Shown one piece after another: positions 1-12,929 of a stretch of DNA of 64,000 bases. This DNA comes from Agrococcus jejuensis. GTDB taxonomy: Bacteria; Actinomycetota; Actinomycetes; Actinomycetales; Microbacteriaceae. The notes under the pieces were generated by a model. It was given only the letters and a program-made list of their open reading frames with translations. It ran no database searches and was not told the origin of the DNA. The stretch is taken from positions 1,073,925 through 1,137,924 of the forward strand of contig NZ_VEFR01000001.1 in assembly GCF_007679035.1 (NCBI RefSeq). Direction: 5' to 3'. Every line of letters starts with the position of its first letter. Position 1 is the first letter of the stretch. The position numbers and the translations under genes were made by a program.

Positions 1-1070
1 GCCTCGACCGACGAGTCGAGCGTCACGGGCTGGCCGGTGCGGATGGACTCGTCGATCGCGATCATCGCCTCGAGCACGTGCAGCGCGAGCTCGCCCGACG
101 CGCGATGCGGGCGACCCTCGCGGATGGCGCGCACCATGTCGACGATGCCGATGCCGCGGCCGCCGACGGCACCCTCGGTCTCGACGGCCTCCCACGCGGA
201 GTCGGCGCGGAAGTCGTCGCCGACCCTCGTGACCTCGAGGTCGCCCTCGAACATGTTCGGGTCGGGGATGCGCAGCGTGCCCTCGGAGCCCGAGATCTCG
301 ACGATGCCCGCGCGACGGTAGGCGGTGTCCCACGAGAACGTCGACTGGGCGACGCCGCGCTCGAGCTCGATGTTGACGTGCACGTGCGTGGGCACGTCGA
401 CGGGGAACGACTCCCCCGCCCGGTCGCCGACCTTGATCGTGCGGGTCGTCTGCGGCGTGCGCCCCACGGCGGAGACGCGACGGATGGCGCCGAGGGCGCT
501 CACGAGCGTCGTCAGGTAGTACGGCCCCATGTCGAAGACGGGTCCCGCGCCGGGTGCGAAGAGGAACTCCGGGTTCGGGTGGAACAGGTCGGGCCCCGCG
601 TACTGCATGACGGTCGTGGCGCCGATCGGCGTGCCGATGACGCCGCGCTCGATCGCCCGCAGGCCGCTCTGCACGCCCTGGCCGAGCACGGTGTCGGGCG
701 CGATGCCCACGCGCAGGCCCAGCTCGTCGGCGCGTGCGAGCAGCCCGCGGGCCGACGCGATGTCGACGCCGATGGGCTTCTCGCTCCACACGTGCTTGCC
801 GGCCTCGAGGGCCTGCAGCGACACCTCGACGTGCGCGGCGGGGATCGTGAGGTTCACGACGAGCTGCACGTCGGGGTGCGCGAGCACCTCGGCGGGCGTG
901 CCCGCCTCGGCCACGCCGTGCTTGTCGGCCTGCGCTCGCGCACGGTCGACGTCGAGGTCGCCGAGGATGACGACGCGCACGTCGGGGTACTGCGCGAGGT
1001 TCGTCAGGTACTGCTCGCTGATCATGCCCGCACCGATGAAGCCGATGCCGACGGGGGTCTGCAGCGTCAC
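1..1070 (-). CDS. Gfo/Idh/MocA family oxidoreductase (3' end outside window)
   Basis: NAD(P)-dependent sugar or polyol dehydrogenase. The N-terminus shows the Rossmann nucleotide-binding strand and glycine turn (GIGFIGAGMISEQY), followed at about residue 95 by the family's EKP motif (HVWSEKPIGVD), whose lysine takes part in catalysis. The GTG at 1070 is preceded by AGGAGG five bases upstream. About 356 residues are visible and the C-terminus runs off the window. It is the last gene visible in the sugar operon, 17 bases after the MalG-type permease. The context suggests it oxidises the imported sugar or its derivative; the substrate cannot be read from the sequence. Confidence 0.9.
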   Translation of the reverse strand, partial: MTLQTPVGIGFIGAGMISEQYLTNLAQYPDVRVVILGDLDVDRARAQADKHGVAEAGTPAEVLAHPDVQLVVNLTIPAAHVEVSLQALEAGKHVWSEKPIGVDIASARGLLARADELGLRVGIAPDTVLGQGVQSGLRAIERGVIGTPIGATTVMQYAGPDLFHPNPEFLFAPGAGPVFDMGPYYLTTLVSALGAIRRVSAVGRTPQTTRTIKVGDRAGESFPVDVPTHVHVNIELERGVAQSTFSWDTAYRRAGIVEISGSEGTLRIPDPNMFEGDLEVTRVGDDFRADSAWEAVETEGAVGGRGIGIVDMVRAIREGRPHRASGELALHVLEAMIAIDESIRTGQPVTLDSSVE

Positions 1071-1087
1071 GCTGCCTCCTTCTGCGG

Positions 1088-1927
1088 TCACTTGACGGCT
1101 CCTGCCGAGAGTCCGGCGACGAGGTGCCGCTGGACGAGCAGGAAGCCGACCAGGATGGGGATCGAGACGACGATCGACGCCGCCATGAGCTGGTTCCAGA
1201 GCACGTCGGACTCCGACGAGTACGCCTGGAGGCCGATGGGCAGGGTGCGGGTCGCGTTGCTCGACAGCACCGCGGCGAAGAGCACCTCGCCCCACGCCGT
1301 GATGAACGAGTACACGGCGACCGCGACGATGCCGGGCCGTGCGACGGGCAGGATGACGCGGAACAGGGCGCCGAGCCTGCCGGTGCCGTCGATCATCGCC
1401 GCCTCCTCGAGCGCTGCCGGGATCGCCCGCATGTAGCCCGTCAGCATCCAGATCGAGAACGGCAGCGTGAACGTCATGTACGTGACGATCATGCCGAGCA
1501 GGCTGCCCGTGAGCTGCAGCCCGATCGTGCGCTGGATCTGCGTGAAGATGAGGAACAGCGGCAGCAGGAACAGGATGCCGGGGAACATCTGCGTCGACAG
1601 GATGACGAGGCTGAAGGGCCGCTTGGCGCGGAACGACAGCCTCGCGAGGGCGTACGACGCGAGGATCGACACGATCACCGAGAACGCCGTGGCGACGACG
1701 GTGACGACGAGCGAGTTCGTGAAGTAGCGCGCGAGCGGCACCGTCGACCACATGTCGATGAACGGCTGGATCGTCCACTCCGACGGGAACCAGATGAACG
1801 AGCCGGAGACGTCGGACAGGGGCTTGAACGCCGTCGTCACGATGACCCACAGCGGCACGAGCACGAAGATCGACAGCAGCGTGAGCGTGATCGCCCGCGC
1901 GACCTTGAATCCGCGAGTCTCAATCAT
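1088..1927 (-). CDS. ABC sugar transporter permease, MalG type
   Basis: Inner-membrane permease (279 aa) of a carbohydrate-importing ABC transporter (CUT1 family). It has six hydrophobic segments and the cytoplasmic EAA loop (EEAAMIDGTGRLGALFRVIL), which docks the ATPase. The ATG has a GGAGG site eight bases upstream and overlaps the end of the partner permease gene by 8 bases, so the two are translationally coupled. No ATPase gene is present in the visible operon; such systems usually borrow a shared MsiK-type ATPase in actinobacteria. Confidence 0.93.
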   Translation of the reverse strand: MIETRGFKVARAITLTLLSIFVLVPLWVIVTTAFKPLSDVSGSFIWFPSEWTIQPFIDMWSTVPLARYFTNSLVVTVVATAFSVIVSILASYALARLSFRAKRPFSLVILSTQMFPGILFLLPLFLIFTQIQRTIGLQLTGSLLGMIVTYMTFTLPFSIWMLTGYMRAIPAALEEAAMIDGTGRLGALFRVILPVARPGIVAVAVYSFITAWGEVLFAAVLSSNATRTLPIGLQAYSSESDVLWNQLMAASIVVSIPILVGFLLVQRHLVAGLSAGAVK

Positions 1928-2912
1928 CGAGCTCGCCTCCCTTCGGCAGCACGAGTCGGATGTAGAACACCGACACGACGAGCAGCGCGAGCAGCAGCAG
2001 GAAGCTCATGGCGCCGCCGGCGCCGAAGTCCCACAGCAGGAACGAGTTCTGGTAGATCAGCGGCGAGATGAGCAGCGCCTGGCCGGGCGACTGCGGCCCG
2101 AACAGCACGTACGGGATGTTGAACTGGTTGAAGAGCCAGAGGCCGAGGATGAGCACGAGCGCCGCGTTGGCGTGGCGGATCATCGGCAGCGTGATCGTCC
2201 AGAACTGCTTCCAGTTCGAGGCACCGTCGAGCGACGCGGCCTCGTAGACCTCCGTCGGCACGTTCTGCAGCGCCGCGAGCAGCATGAGGAACGCGAACGG
2301 CCACATCGACCAGATCGACACGACGACGAGCGAGATGAACGAGTTGTCGCCGATGAGCCAGTACGGCCGATCGTTCGTGAGGCCGAGCACGTCGACGATC
2401 ACCTGGTTCACGACGCCGTCCTGCTGGTTGAGCATGAAGCCCCAGGCGAGGGTGCCGACGTACGTGGGGATGGCGTAGGGCACGAGGAAGAGCGTGCGCA
2501 GCAGGCCGCGGCCCTTGAAGCTCGACGTGAGGAACACGGCGGCGGCCATCGCGAGCACCCACGAGACGCCGAGCGTCAGCACGACGTAGACCGCGGTGCG
2601 GCCGACGGAGCCGAGGAACTCGGAGCCGATGGCGCTCGTCGGGTCGAGGCCTCGCGCGAAGTTGTCGAGGCCGATGAAGGGCGCCTGCAGCCAGTTGCGC
2701 AGGCTCCGCTGGTCGAGCTCGATGAACGCGATCCACACGCCCAGGACCATCGGGATGATGTGGATGAGCAGCTCGAGCAGCACGGCGGGCAGGATCAGCA
2801 GGTACGCGAGCCTGCGGTCCTTGCGCTGCTGGGTGCCGCGGCGGGGCAGCTGCGACCGCGCGGGCGCCGGCGAGGGCGCCGCGGTGTCGGGGCGGGTGGC
2901 GGTGGTGGTCAT
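1920..2912 (-). CDS. ABC sugar transporter permease, MalF type
   Basis: Second membrane subunit (330 aa) of the CUT1 sugar importer. A Thr/Pro/Ala-rich N-terminal tail of about 30 residues precedes six membrane segments. The EAA loop (YEAASLDGASNWKQFW) is at about residue 225. I chose the ATG at 2912 because GGGAGG lies at the right distance upstream; the frame stays open far beyond it only because the GC content is high. It follows the solute-binding protein gene by 56 bases and overlaps the MalG-type gene. Confidence 0.93.
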   Translation of the reverse strand: MTTTATRPDTAAPSPAPARSQLPRRGTQQRKDRRLAYLLILPAVLLELLIHIIPMVLGVWIAFIELDQRSLRNWLQAPFIGLDNFARGLDPTSAIGSEFLGSVGRTAVYVVLTLGVSWVLAMAAAVFLTSSFKGRGLLRTLFLVPYAIPTYVGTLAWGFMLNQQDGVVNQVIVDVLGLTNDRPYWLIGDNSFISLVVVSIWSMWPFAFLMLLAALQNVPTEVYEAASLDGASNWKQFWTITLPMIRHANAALVLILGLWLFNQFNIPYVLFGPQSPGQALLISPLIYQNSFLLWDFGAGGAMSFLLLLALLVVSVFYIRLVLPKGGELDD

Positions 2913-2968
2913 GGTGTGGACCTCCCGGTCGGGGCCGACGCTGACGCGCCGGCCCCGGCGGGGTGGTG

Positions 2969-4273
2969 TCAGCGCACCTGGCCGTTCGCCGCTGCCAGGC
3001 GGCCCGCGACGTCGGCGTCGCCGCCGGTCGCGTACGCCTGGAACGACTCGCGCACGGCGTTGCCGACGGCGGCCTCGATCTCGCCGATGTTGCCGACGAG
3101 CGGGAACGGGGCGGATGCGTCGGCCTGCGCGTCGCGGCGCACCTCGAGCGTCGTGTCGCCCGAGTCGGCCAGCAGCGGCTCGTCGTAGGCGTCGGTGACG
3201 ACGGGCAGGAGGCCGAAGGCCGAGGCGAGCTCCGCCTGCTCCTCGACGCTCGTCATGTGCTCGACGAACTGGAAGGCCTGCTCCTGGTTGGGCGAGTCGA
3301 CGAGCACCGTGATGTTCGTGCCGGCGATCATCGACTCCACGTCCTCGCCGTCGGCGAGCACGGGCGTGGGCGCGATGGCCCAGTCCGAGAAGTCGCGCGA
3401 CGTGAACTGCTCGATGGGGTTCTGCTGCAGGATCATCGCGGCGTCGCCGTTGATGAACTGGTCGACGGCGTCGGCGCCGAGGTCGATCTCGGCGTTCGAC
3501 GGGGCCATGATCTGCGAGTCGGTCATGAGGCCGACGTAGGCCTCGACGGCCTCGACCTGCTCGTCGCTGTCGAGCGTCGACTCGCCCTCGTCGTCGACGA
3601 AGTCGCCGCCGAACTGCTGGCCGAGGATGAAGGCCATGTGCGCGTTCTGCTGCACGTTCGCCGCGGCGCCCGAGTAGCCCCACTGGTCGATCGCGCCGTC
3701 GCCGTCGGTGTCGACGGTGAGCTGCTGGCCGACCGACACGAACTCCTCCCACGTGGCGGGCGGCTCGGCGATGCCGGCGGCCGCGAACAGCGTGGGGTTG
3801 TAGTACAGCGAGTACACGTTCGACAGGAACGGCACGGCGTCCTGCGTCTCGCCGGGCACCTGCGCGGCCTCGTAGACGGCGGGCACGAAGCGGTCGGAGC
3901 CGCCGAGCCAGTCGAGCGTCTCGCCCTCGATGGTCGCGAGCGCGCCCGTGTCGTGCAGCGAGCCCGTCCAGGTCGTGCCGATGTTCAGCACGTCGGGGCC
4001 GGTGCCCGAGGAGACGGCGGTGAGGATGCGGTTGTAGAGGTCGGCCCACGGGATGACCTCGAACTCGACCTCGATGCCGGTCTCGTCGGAGAAGCGGTCG
4101 ATCGCAGCCTGGTAGGCGGCCTCGGAGTCGCCGATCGTGGCGGTCTGCTGGGTGGCCCACCAGGTGATCGAGCCGCCCTCGGCGCCGGCGTCGCCGCCTG
4201 CCGAGCAGCCGCTCGCGGCGAGTACGACGGCTGCGGCGGCAGCCGCCCCCGCGATGGTCTTCATGCGCGTCAT
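2969..4273 (-). CDS. ABC sugar transporter substrate-binding lipoprotein
   Basis: Extracellular sugar-binding protein of family 1 (434 aa). It starts MTRMKTIAG with AGGAG upstream. The signal peptide ends in a lipobox-like ASGC at about residue 22, so it is probably anchored to the membrane by lipidation. The mature part carries typical family segments such as ITWWATQQT near the N-terminus and GTNITVLVDS in the C-terminal lobe. It delivers the substrate to the two permeases encoded downstream. The ligand is not predictable by eye. Confidence 0.93.
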   Translation of the reverse strand: MTRMKTIAGAAAAAAVVLAASGCSAGGDAGAEGGSITWWATQQTATIGDSEAAYQAAIDRFSDETGIEVEFEVIPWADLYNRILTAVSSGTGPDVLNIGTTWTGSLHDTGALATIEGETLDWLGGSDRFVPAVYEAAQVPGETQDAVPFLSNVYSLYYNPTLFAAAGIAEPPATWEEFVSVGQQLTVDTDGDGAIDQWGYSGAAANVQQNAHMAFILGQQFGGDFVDDEGESTLDSDEQVEAVEAYVGLMTDSQIMAPSNAEIDLGADAVDQFINGDAAMILQQNPIEQFTSRDFSDWAIAPTPVLADGEDVESMIAGTNITVLVDSPNQEQAFQFVEHMTSVEEQAELASAFGLLPVVTDAYDEPLLADSGDTTLEVRRDAQADASAPFPLVGNIGEIEAAVGNAVRESFQAYATGGDADVAGRLAAANGQVR

Positions 4274-4372
4274 CGGAACTCCTTCGTCCTGTGGTGCGTG
4301 CATCCCTCCCGGCGACGCAGCCGGGTGGGCGGGTGTCGGCCGAGCCGACGGTGTGGGGATGGGTCGGTGGGG

Positions 4373-5131
4373 TCAGCGCACGGCGGTGAGCGTGCGGATG
4401 CCGGCGAGGCTCGTGGCTGCGCCGTCGTAGATGTCGCCGCGGAACTCGTCGAACTCGACGACGAGGAGGCGGGCGGTGGGTGCGGCGTCGAGGATCGACG
4501 TCCACTCGATCGCGCCCTCGCCCACGGGCAGCTGGTCGTGGCGGTCCTGCGAGAGCGCGCCGTCGACGAGGGGCGCGTCCTTGAGGTGCAGCGCGACGAC
4601 GCGGGTGCCGAGCGCCGCGAGCAGCGCGGGCACGTCGGCGCCGCCGACGGCGGCCCAGTACGCGTCGACCTCGAGCACGACCTCGGGGTCGAGCGCGTCG
4701 GCGAGCACCTCGAGGGCGGTCGTGTCGCCGAGGGGCGCGGCCTCCCATGCGTGGTTGTGGTAGCCGAGGGCGAGGCCGTGCTCGCGGGCGCCCGCCGCCG
4801 ACGCGTTGAGGTGGTCGGCGATGCGCAGCACGTCGTCGCGCGTCGTCCAGAGCGCCGGCTCGGTGAAGGGGTCGATGATCGTCTCGACGCCGAGGGATGC
4901 GGCGGTGGCGAAGATCGCCGACTGGTCCTCGCCCAGCAGGCGCGCGTGTGCCGTGGGGGCGGCGAGGCCGTTGGCGGGCAGCTCGGTGCGCAGCTCGTCG
5001 GCCCAGCCCATGAGGTTGAAGAGCTCGATGCGGTCGAAGCCCGCGGACGCGGCGTGCGCGAGGGACGGGGCGAGCCCGTCGCTCTCGATGCGCTCGCGGA
5101 TCGAGTACAGCTGCAGTGCGATGTCGCTCAT
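4373..5131 (-). CDS. Sugar phosphate isomerase/epimerase family (TIM barrel)
   Basis: AP-endonuclease-2-like TIM-barrel protein of 252 aa. It opens ALQLYSIRERIESDG, typical of the sugar isomerase/epimerase group, and has probable metal ligands in LGYHNHAWE and VVLEVDAYW. The ATG at 5131 has AGGAG ten bases upstream; an ATG at 5149 has no ribosome-binding site. It is the first gene of the sugar operon. Together with the Gfo/Idh/MocA dehydrogenase the set resembles inositol or keto-glycoside catabolic clusters, but the substrate is an inference. Confidence 0.85.
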   Translation of the reverse strand: MSDIALQLYSIRERIESDGLAPSLAHAASAGFDRIELFNLMGWADELRTELPANGLAAPTAHARLLGEDQSAIFATAASLGVETIIDPFTEPALWTTRDDVLRIADHLNASAAGAREHGLALGYHNHAWEAAPLGDTTALEVLADALDPEVVLEVDAYWAAVGGADVPALLAALGTRVVALHLKDAPLVDGALSQDRHDQLPVGEGAIEWTSILDAAPTARLLVVEFDEFRGDIYDGAATSLAGIRTLTAVR

Positions 5132-5184
5132 CGGCTCGGGTCTCCTCATCGAGATTGCTCCGGGTTCGCGACGAACGTAGCAGC

Positions 5185-5210
5185 ACTTCTGCTGTCAACA
5201 AAGCAAAAGT
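5185..5210. promoter_or_regulatory. Putative ROK-regulator operator in the divergent promoter region
   Basis: Imperfect palindrome ACTTCTGCT-N8-AGCAAAAGT (9-bp arms, one mismatch) midway between the sugar operon and the ROK gene. On the minus strand it contains a consensus -35-like TTGACA. The position suits a repressor that controls both directions. The region is visibly more AT-rich than its surroundings. Assignment to the adjacent ROK protein is inferred from position. Confidence 0.6.
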
Positions 5211-5290
5211 CGAACATGACATGTACTCAAGTCGTGTGCAGTAGCGTGGAAGCCCGCCGCACCCCCGCGGCGCCAGGCGAGGAGGCCGCG

Positions 5291-6469
5291 ATGTCGCTGG
5301 CGACCCCACCGCATCCGACGAGCGCGGGTGTGCTGCTGCAGCACTTCCTCGACGGCCGGGCGCGCACGCGCGCCGAGCTCGTCGAGGCCACGGGCCTCGG
5401 CCGCGCGACGGTCGCCGCGCGCATCGACGCGCTCGTCGCCGCCGGCCTGCTGCGCGCCGCCGGCGCCACGACCTCCACGGGCGGGCGCCCGCCGTCGATG
5501 CTCGCGTTCGACCCCTCCGGCGGCACGATCGTGGCGTTCGACTTCGGCGCTCGGCACGCGAACATCGCCATCACCGACCTCGCCGCGACGGTCGTCGCCT
5601 CGGTGTCGCTCGCGCTCGACATCGCCGACGGGCCGGTCGCCGCGCTCGACGCCGCCTGCACGCACGCACGGACGCTGCTCGAGACGGCCGGCCGCGACGC
5701 GAGCCACGTGGTCGGCGTCGGCATCGGCGTGCCCGGCCCCGTCGAGCACGCGAGCGGGCGCCCCGTGAACCCGCCGATCATGCCCGGCTGGGATCGCTTC
5801 GACATCCCCGCGCACGTGCAACGTGCCTTCCCCGTGCCCGTGCTCGTCGACAACGACGTCAACATCCTCGCCCTCGGCGAGCACGCCGCGGGCGGCGGAC
5901 GCCACGGCGACCTCGTGTTCGTGAAGGTCGCGACGGGCATCGGCGCCGGCATCATCGCTGGCGGGGTGCTGCAGCGCGGCGCCGACGGCGCAGCCGGCGA
6001 CCTCGGCCACATCCGCGTGCCCTACAGCCCGTCACCGCTGCGCACGCCCGAGGACGAGCGCGACCTCGAGGCGATCGCGAGCGGCACGGCGATCGCCGAG
6101 GCGCTCGTCGCCCGCGGCATCGCGGCGACGTCGAGCGACCACGTCGTGGCGCTGCTGCGCGCCGGCGATGCGGATGCGCTCGAGATCACGCGCGAGGCGG
6201 GCCGCGTGCTCGGCGAGGCGCTCGCGCTCGTCGTGAGCCTGCACAACCCAGCCGTCATCGTGCTGGGCGGCTCGATCGCTCGCGCGGGCGAGCAGCTGCT
6301 CGCCGGCGTGCGCGAGGTCGTCTACCGGCGCTCGATCCCGCTGGCGACGCAGCACCTGTCGATCGTGCAGTCGCAGGGCGGTGCGCTCGCAGGAGCGCGC
6401 GGCGCCGCGATCCTCGTGCGCCAGCACGTGCTCTCCCCCGCCCTCGTCGACGCGCACCTCGCCCGCTGA
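5291..6469 (+). CDS. ROK family transcriptional regulator
   Basis: Sugar-responsive repressor of 392 aa. The N-terminal winged helix-turn-helix (about residues 10-60, ARTRAELVEATGLGRATVAA) is fused to a ROK sugar-kinase-like domain (FDFGARHANIAI, VGIGVPGPVE, VDNDVNILALGEH, GTGIG-like VATGIGAGI). The cysteine cluster that binds zinc in most ROK proteins (CxCGxxGC after GxxGH) is absent; the segment after GDLGHIRV contains no cysteine. It is divergent from the ABC operon and probably controls it. ATG at 5291 follows GGAGG. Confidence 0.9.
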   Translation: MSLATPPHPTSAGVLLQHFLDGRARTRAELVEATGLGRATVAARIDALVAAGLLRAAGATTSTGGRPPSMLAFDPSGGTIVAFDFGARHANIAITDLAATVVASVSLALDIADGPVAALDAACTHARTLLETAGRDASHVVGVGIGVPGPVEHASGRPVNPPIMPGWDRFDIPAHVQRAFPVPVLVDNDVNILALGEHAAGGGRHGDLVFVKVATGIGAGIIAGGVLQRGADGAAGDLGHIRVPYSPSPLRTPEDERDLEAIASGTAIAEALVARGIAATSSDHVVALLRAGDADALEITREAGRVLGEALALVVSLHNPAVIVLGGSIARAGEQLLAGVREVVYRRSIPLATQHLSIVQSQGGALAGARGAAILVRQHVLSPALVDAHLAR

Positions 6470-6492
6470 GCGGGCGCCCACCACAAAGACGA

Positions 6493-6540
6493 TGGAGGTT
6501 TTCGGCCGCTTTTGACATCAAAAGCGGCCGAAAACCTCCA
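6493..6540. terminator. Long perfect inverted repeat between convergent genes
   Basis: Perfect 23-bp arms (6493-6515 and 6518-6540) with a 2-base centre, between the convergent ROK and ilvC genes. It can form a very stable hairpin on either strand, but neither side has a long T-run. It probably terminates both transcripts. The arm begins TGGAGGTTTTCGGCC, which resembles the arm of the inverted repeat at 16020-16063. Confidence 0.7.
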
Positions 6541-6557
6541 AAGGTTCTCTACCGAGA

Positions 6558-10036
<3,479 letters not shown>

Positions 10037-10068
10037 GGCGATCTCCCTGGGTGACGCTCAGGCGGGCG

Positions 10069-11760
10069 TCAGCCCGTGACGGCGCCTTGTGCGGCAGAGC
10101 GCACGAGGCGGGCGTACTTTGCGAGGACTCCCCGCGTGTAGCGCGGCGGAAGCGGGGCCCAGCCTGCTCGGCGGGCTTCGAGCTCTTCCGCATCGACCTG
10201 GAGGTCGATGCGCTGAGCCGGGATGTCGACGCGAATGGTGTCGCCATCACGAACGAAGGCGACGGGACCGGAGTCCACGGCCTCGGGCGCGATGTGTCCG
10301 ATGCACAGGCCGGTTGTGCCGCCTGAGAATCGTCCGTCCGTCAACAGTAGTACATCCTTGCCAAGCCCTGCGCCCTTGATGGCCGCGGTGATGGCGAGCA
10401 TCTCGCGCATGCCCGGTCCGCCCTTGGGTCCCTCGTAGCGGATGACGACGACGTCGCCCTTCTGGATCTCGCCGTTCGTGAGCGCATCCATCGCCGCGCG
10501 CTCGCGCTCGAACACGCGAGCGGGGCCCTCGAACACCTCGGCGTCGAAGCCCGCGGTCTTCACGACGGCGCCCTCGGGCGCGAGCGAGCCGTGCAGCACC
10601 GTGAGGCCGCCGGTGGCGTGGATGGGGTCGTCGATCGCGCGCACGACCGTGCCGTCGAGCGGCGCCGGCGCGAGCTCGGCGAGGTTCTCGGCGACGGTCT
10701 TGCCGGTCACGGTGAGGGCGTCGCCGTGCAGCAGGCCCGCCTCGAGCAGCGCTGCCATGACGACGGGCATGCCGCCGACGCGGTCGAAGTCCTGCGCGAC
10801 GAAGCGGCCGAAGGGCTTGACGTCGGCGAGGTGCGGCGAGCGGGCGCCGATCTCGCGGAAGTCCTCGAGCGTCAGCTCGACGCCCGCCTCGTGTGCGATC
10901 GCGAGCAGGTGCAGCACGGCGTTGGTCGAGCCGCCGAGCACCATGGCGACGGTGATGGCGTTCTCGAACGCCTTGCGCGTGAGGATGTCGCGGGCGGTGA
11001 TGCCCTTGCGCAGCAGCTCGACGACGGCCTCGCCCGAGCGGTGCGCGAACATGTCGCGGCGGCGATCGGCCGACAGCGGCGTCGACGAGCCCGGCAGGCT
11101 CATGCCGAGCGCCTCGGCGACGCACGCCATGGTGTTGGCGGTGTACATGCCGCCGCAGGCGCCCTCGCCCGGTGCGAACCCGCACTCGATGCGCTTGAGG
11201 TCCTCCTCGCTCATCGTGCCGGCCTTGCATGCGCCGACCGCCTCGAACGAGTCGATGATCGTGAGCTCCTTCTCGGTGCCGTCCGAGAGCTTGACCCAGC
11301 CCGGCGCGATCGAGCCGGCGTAGACGAAGACGGAGGCGAGGTCGAGGCGGGCGGCTGCCATGAGCATGCCGGGCAGCGACTTGTCGCAGCCGGCGAGCAG
11401 CACGGTACCGTCGAGGCGCTCGGCCATGACCACGGTCTCGACGGAGTCGGCGATGACCTCGCGGCTCACGAGCGAGAAGTGCATGCCCTCGTGACCCATC
11501 GAGATGCCGTCGGAGACGGAGATGGTGCCGAACTGCAGCGGGTAGCCGCCGCCGGCGTGCACGCCCTCGCGCGAGCCCTGCGCGAGCCGGTCGAGCGAGA
11601 GGTTGCAGGGCGTGATGTCGTTCCACGACGACGCGATGCCGATCTGCGGCTTCTCCCAGTCGTCGTCGCCCATGCCGACGGCGCGGAGCATGCCTCGGCT
11701 CGTCGTCGCCTCGATGCCGTCCGTGACCGCGCGCGAGCGCGGCTTGATGTCGATCGCCAT
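10069..11760 (-). CDS. ilvD: Dihydroxy-acid dehydratase
   Basis: Fe-S dehydratase (563 aa) for the third step of branched-chain amino acid synthesis. Cluster-binding cysteines are in [18 protein letters not shown] and [11 protein letters not shown]. The start ATG has no clear ribosome-binding site but lies eight bases after TAGACT, suggesting a leaderless transcript. The last hundred or so codons (below about 10375) use many A/T-ending codons (GTA, CTA, CGA, TCA, ACA, ATT, CTT, CAA), unlike the rest of the gene, which is almost all G/C-ending. This suggests a mosaic 3' end. Confidence 0.97.
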   Translation of the reverse strand: MAIDIKPRSRAVTDGIEATTSRGMLRAVGMGDDDWEKPQIGIASSWNDITPCNLSLDRLAQGSREGVHAGGGYPLQFGTISVSDGISMGHEGMHFSLVSREVIADSVETVVMAERLDGTVLLAGCDKSLPGMLMAAARLDLASVFVYAGSIAPGWVKLSDGTEKELTIIDSFEAVGACKAGTMSEEDLKRIECGFAPGEGACGGMYTANTMACVAEALGMSLPGSSTPLSADRRRDMFAHRSGEAVVELLRKGITARDILTRKAFENAITVAMVLGGSTNAVLHLLAIAHEAGVELTLEDFREIGARSPHLADVKPFGRFVAQDFDRVGGMPVVMAALLEAGLLHGDALTVTGKTVAENLAELAPAPLDGTVVRAIDDPIHATGGLTVLHGSLAPEGAVVKTAGFDAEVFEGPARVFERERAAMDALTNGEIQKGDVVVIRYEGPKGGPGMREMLAITAAIKGAGLGKDVLLLTDGRFSGGTTGLCIGHIAPEAVDSGPVAFVRDGDTIRVDIPAQRIDLQVDAEELEARRAGWAPLPPRYTRGVLAKYARLVRSAAQGAVTG

Positions 11761-11856
11761 GAGACCTGAGTCTAGGAGCGTCGCGCACCCTCCACGGCAT
11801 CCGCCCGTCGCCTCGCCGCAACGCGCGCGACGCACGATGCCGCTAGCGTGGCGCGA

Positions 11857-12648
11857 GTGATCCCCGTCGGACTCAGCACCATCAGCGTCTTCCCGCGACC
11901 CCTGGAGGACGGCTTCCGGCTGTCCGCCGAGTGCGGCTACGACGGCGTCGAGGTGATGGTGACGACGGATGCGCGCACGCGCGACGCCGACCGCCTCAAG
12001 GTGCTCGCGAAGGCGTACGACCAGCCGATCCTCGCGATCCACGCGCCGACGCTGCTGCTCACGTCGTTCGTGTGGGGCAACGACCACTTCGTCAAGCTCG
12101 AGCGCTCGGCGCAGCTCGCGGTCGACACGGGTGCCGAGACCGTCGTCGTGCATCCCCCGTTCCGCTGGCAGGGCAAGTACGCCGCGACGTTCGAGGAGTC
12201 GGTGCGCCGCACGGAGGACAAGTACGACGTCGCGATCGCCGTCGAGAACATGTTCCCCTGGCGCACGGGCGGCAAGGACCGCAAGGCGTATCTGCCGGGC
12301 ATCGACCCGAGCCTCATGGACGTGCGCCACGCGACGCTCGACTTCTCGCACTGCGCGCTCGCCGGGCGGGACTCCCTCGAGCTCGCGAACGACCTCGGCT
12401 CGCGCCTGCGCCACCTGCACCTCACCGACGGCATCGGCGGCAAGGGCAACCGCACGTCCGACGAGCACCTCGTGCCCGGTCGCGGCAACGAGCCCGTCGC
12501 CGAGGTGCTGCAGATGCTCGCCGCGACGGACTTCGGCGGCCAGATCATCGCCGAGATCAAGACGCGTGGCGTGCGCACCGAGCGGGATCGGCGTGCGCTC
12601 ATCCAGGAGACGATCGACTTCGCGCGGAAGCACCTGGGCCAGGCCTGA
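11857..12648 (+). CDS. Sugar phosphate isomerase/epimerase-like TIM-barrel protein
   Basis: TIM-barrel protein of 263 aa in the AP-endonuclease-2 fold. Likely metal ligands are in [29 protein letters not shown] and HLHLTDG. The GTG at 11857 lies seven bases after TAGCGT (11844-11849), and there is no ribosome-binding site, which is the leaderless arrangement. Divergent from ilvD with 96 bases between. Function within the family is unknown. Confidence 0.8.
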   Translation: MIPVGLSTISVFPRPLEDGFRLSAECGYDGVEVMVTTDARTRDADRLKVLAKAYDQPILAIHAPTLLLTSFVWGNDHFVKLERSAQLAVDTGAETVVVHPPFRWQGKYAATFEESVRRTEDKYDVAIAVENMFPWRTGGKDRKAYLPGIDPSLMDVRHATLDFSHCALAGRDSLELANDLGSRLRHLHLTDGIGGKGNRTSDEHLVPGRGNEPVAEVLQMLAATDFGGQIIAEIKTRGVRTERDRRALIQETIDFARKHLGQA

Positions 12649-12709
12649 CGCGACGCGGGTGCCGTGTCGACCCCGTGTGCGAGCCCGCCGCCTTCGGTAG
12701 CGTGAGCGC

Positions 12710-12919
12710 GTGCGCAAGTTCATCCTCAATCCCGGCTTCCTCGCAGCTCTCGCGAGCGGCATCGGCGTCGTCAAGATGACCCGGGAGGGGCCTCGTGACT
12801 GGCGCCTCGGCCTGCTCTGGGCCTCCTGGGGCATCGGCGTCGCCCTCGCGGTCGGGTCGGTGATCGACGAGGACAAGCGCGTGCGCGCCGAGGAGCTCGA
12901 CCGCTCGCTGGGCCTGTAG
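12710..12919 (+). CDS. Small membrane protein, unknown function
   Basis: A 69-residue protein with a hydrophobic segment near the N-terminus ([12 protein letters not shown]) and a second in the middle ([19 protein letters not shown]), ending in a charged tail. The GTG start lies six bases after TAGCGT (12698-12703), so it is probably leaderless. Codon use matches neighbouring genes. No family recognised. Confidence 0.65.
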   Translation: MRKFILNPGFLAALASGIGVVKMTREGPRDWRLGLLWASWGIGVALAVGSVIDEDKRVRAEELDRSLGL

Positions 12920-12929
12920 GGCCTGCGCC

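Noticed and set aside
78-1436. Long plus-strand frames opposite the sugar operon, and many similar long frames elsewhere
   Set aside because: Arg/Ala/Asp-rich shadow translations typical of high-GC DNA. The minus-strand frames have recognisable families and ribosome-binding sites.
10037-10068. Leader peptide, T-box or attenuator before ilvB
   Set aside because: Only 32 bases separate ilvD and ilvB, with no specifier or hairpin set.
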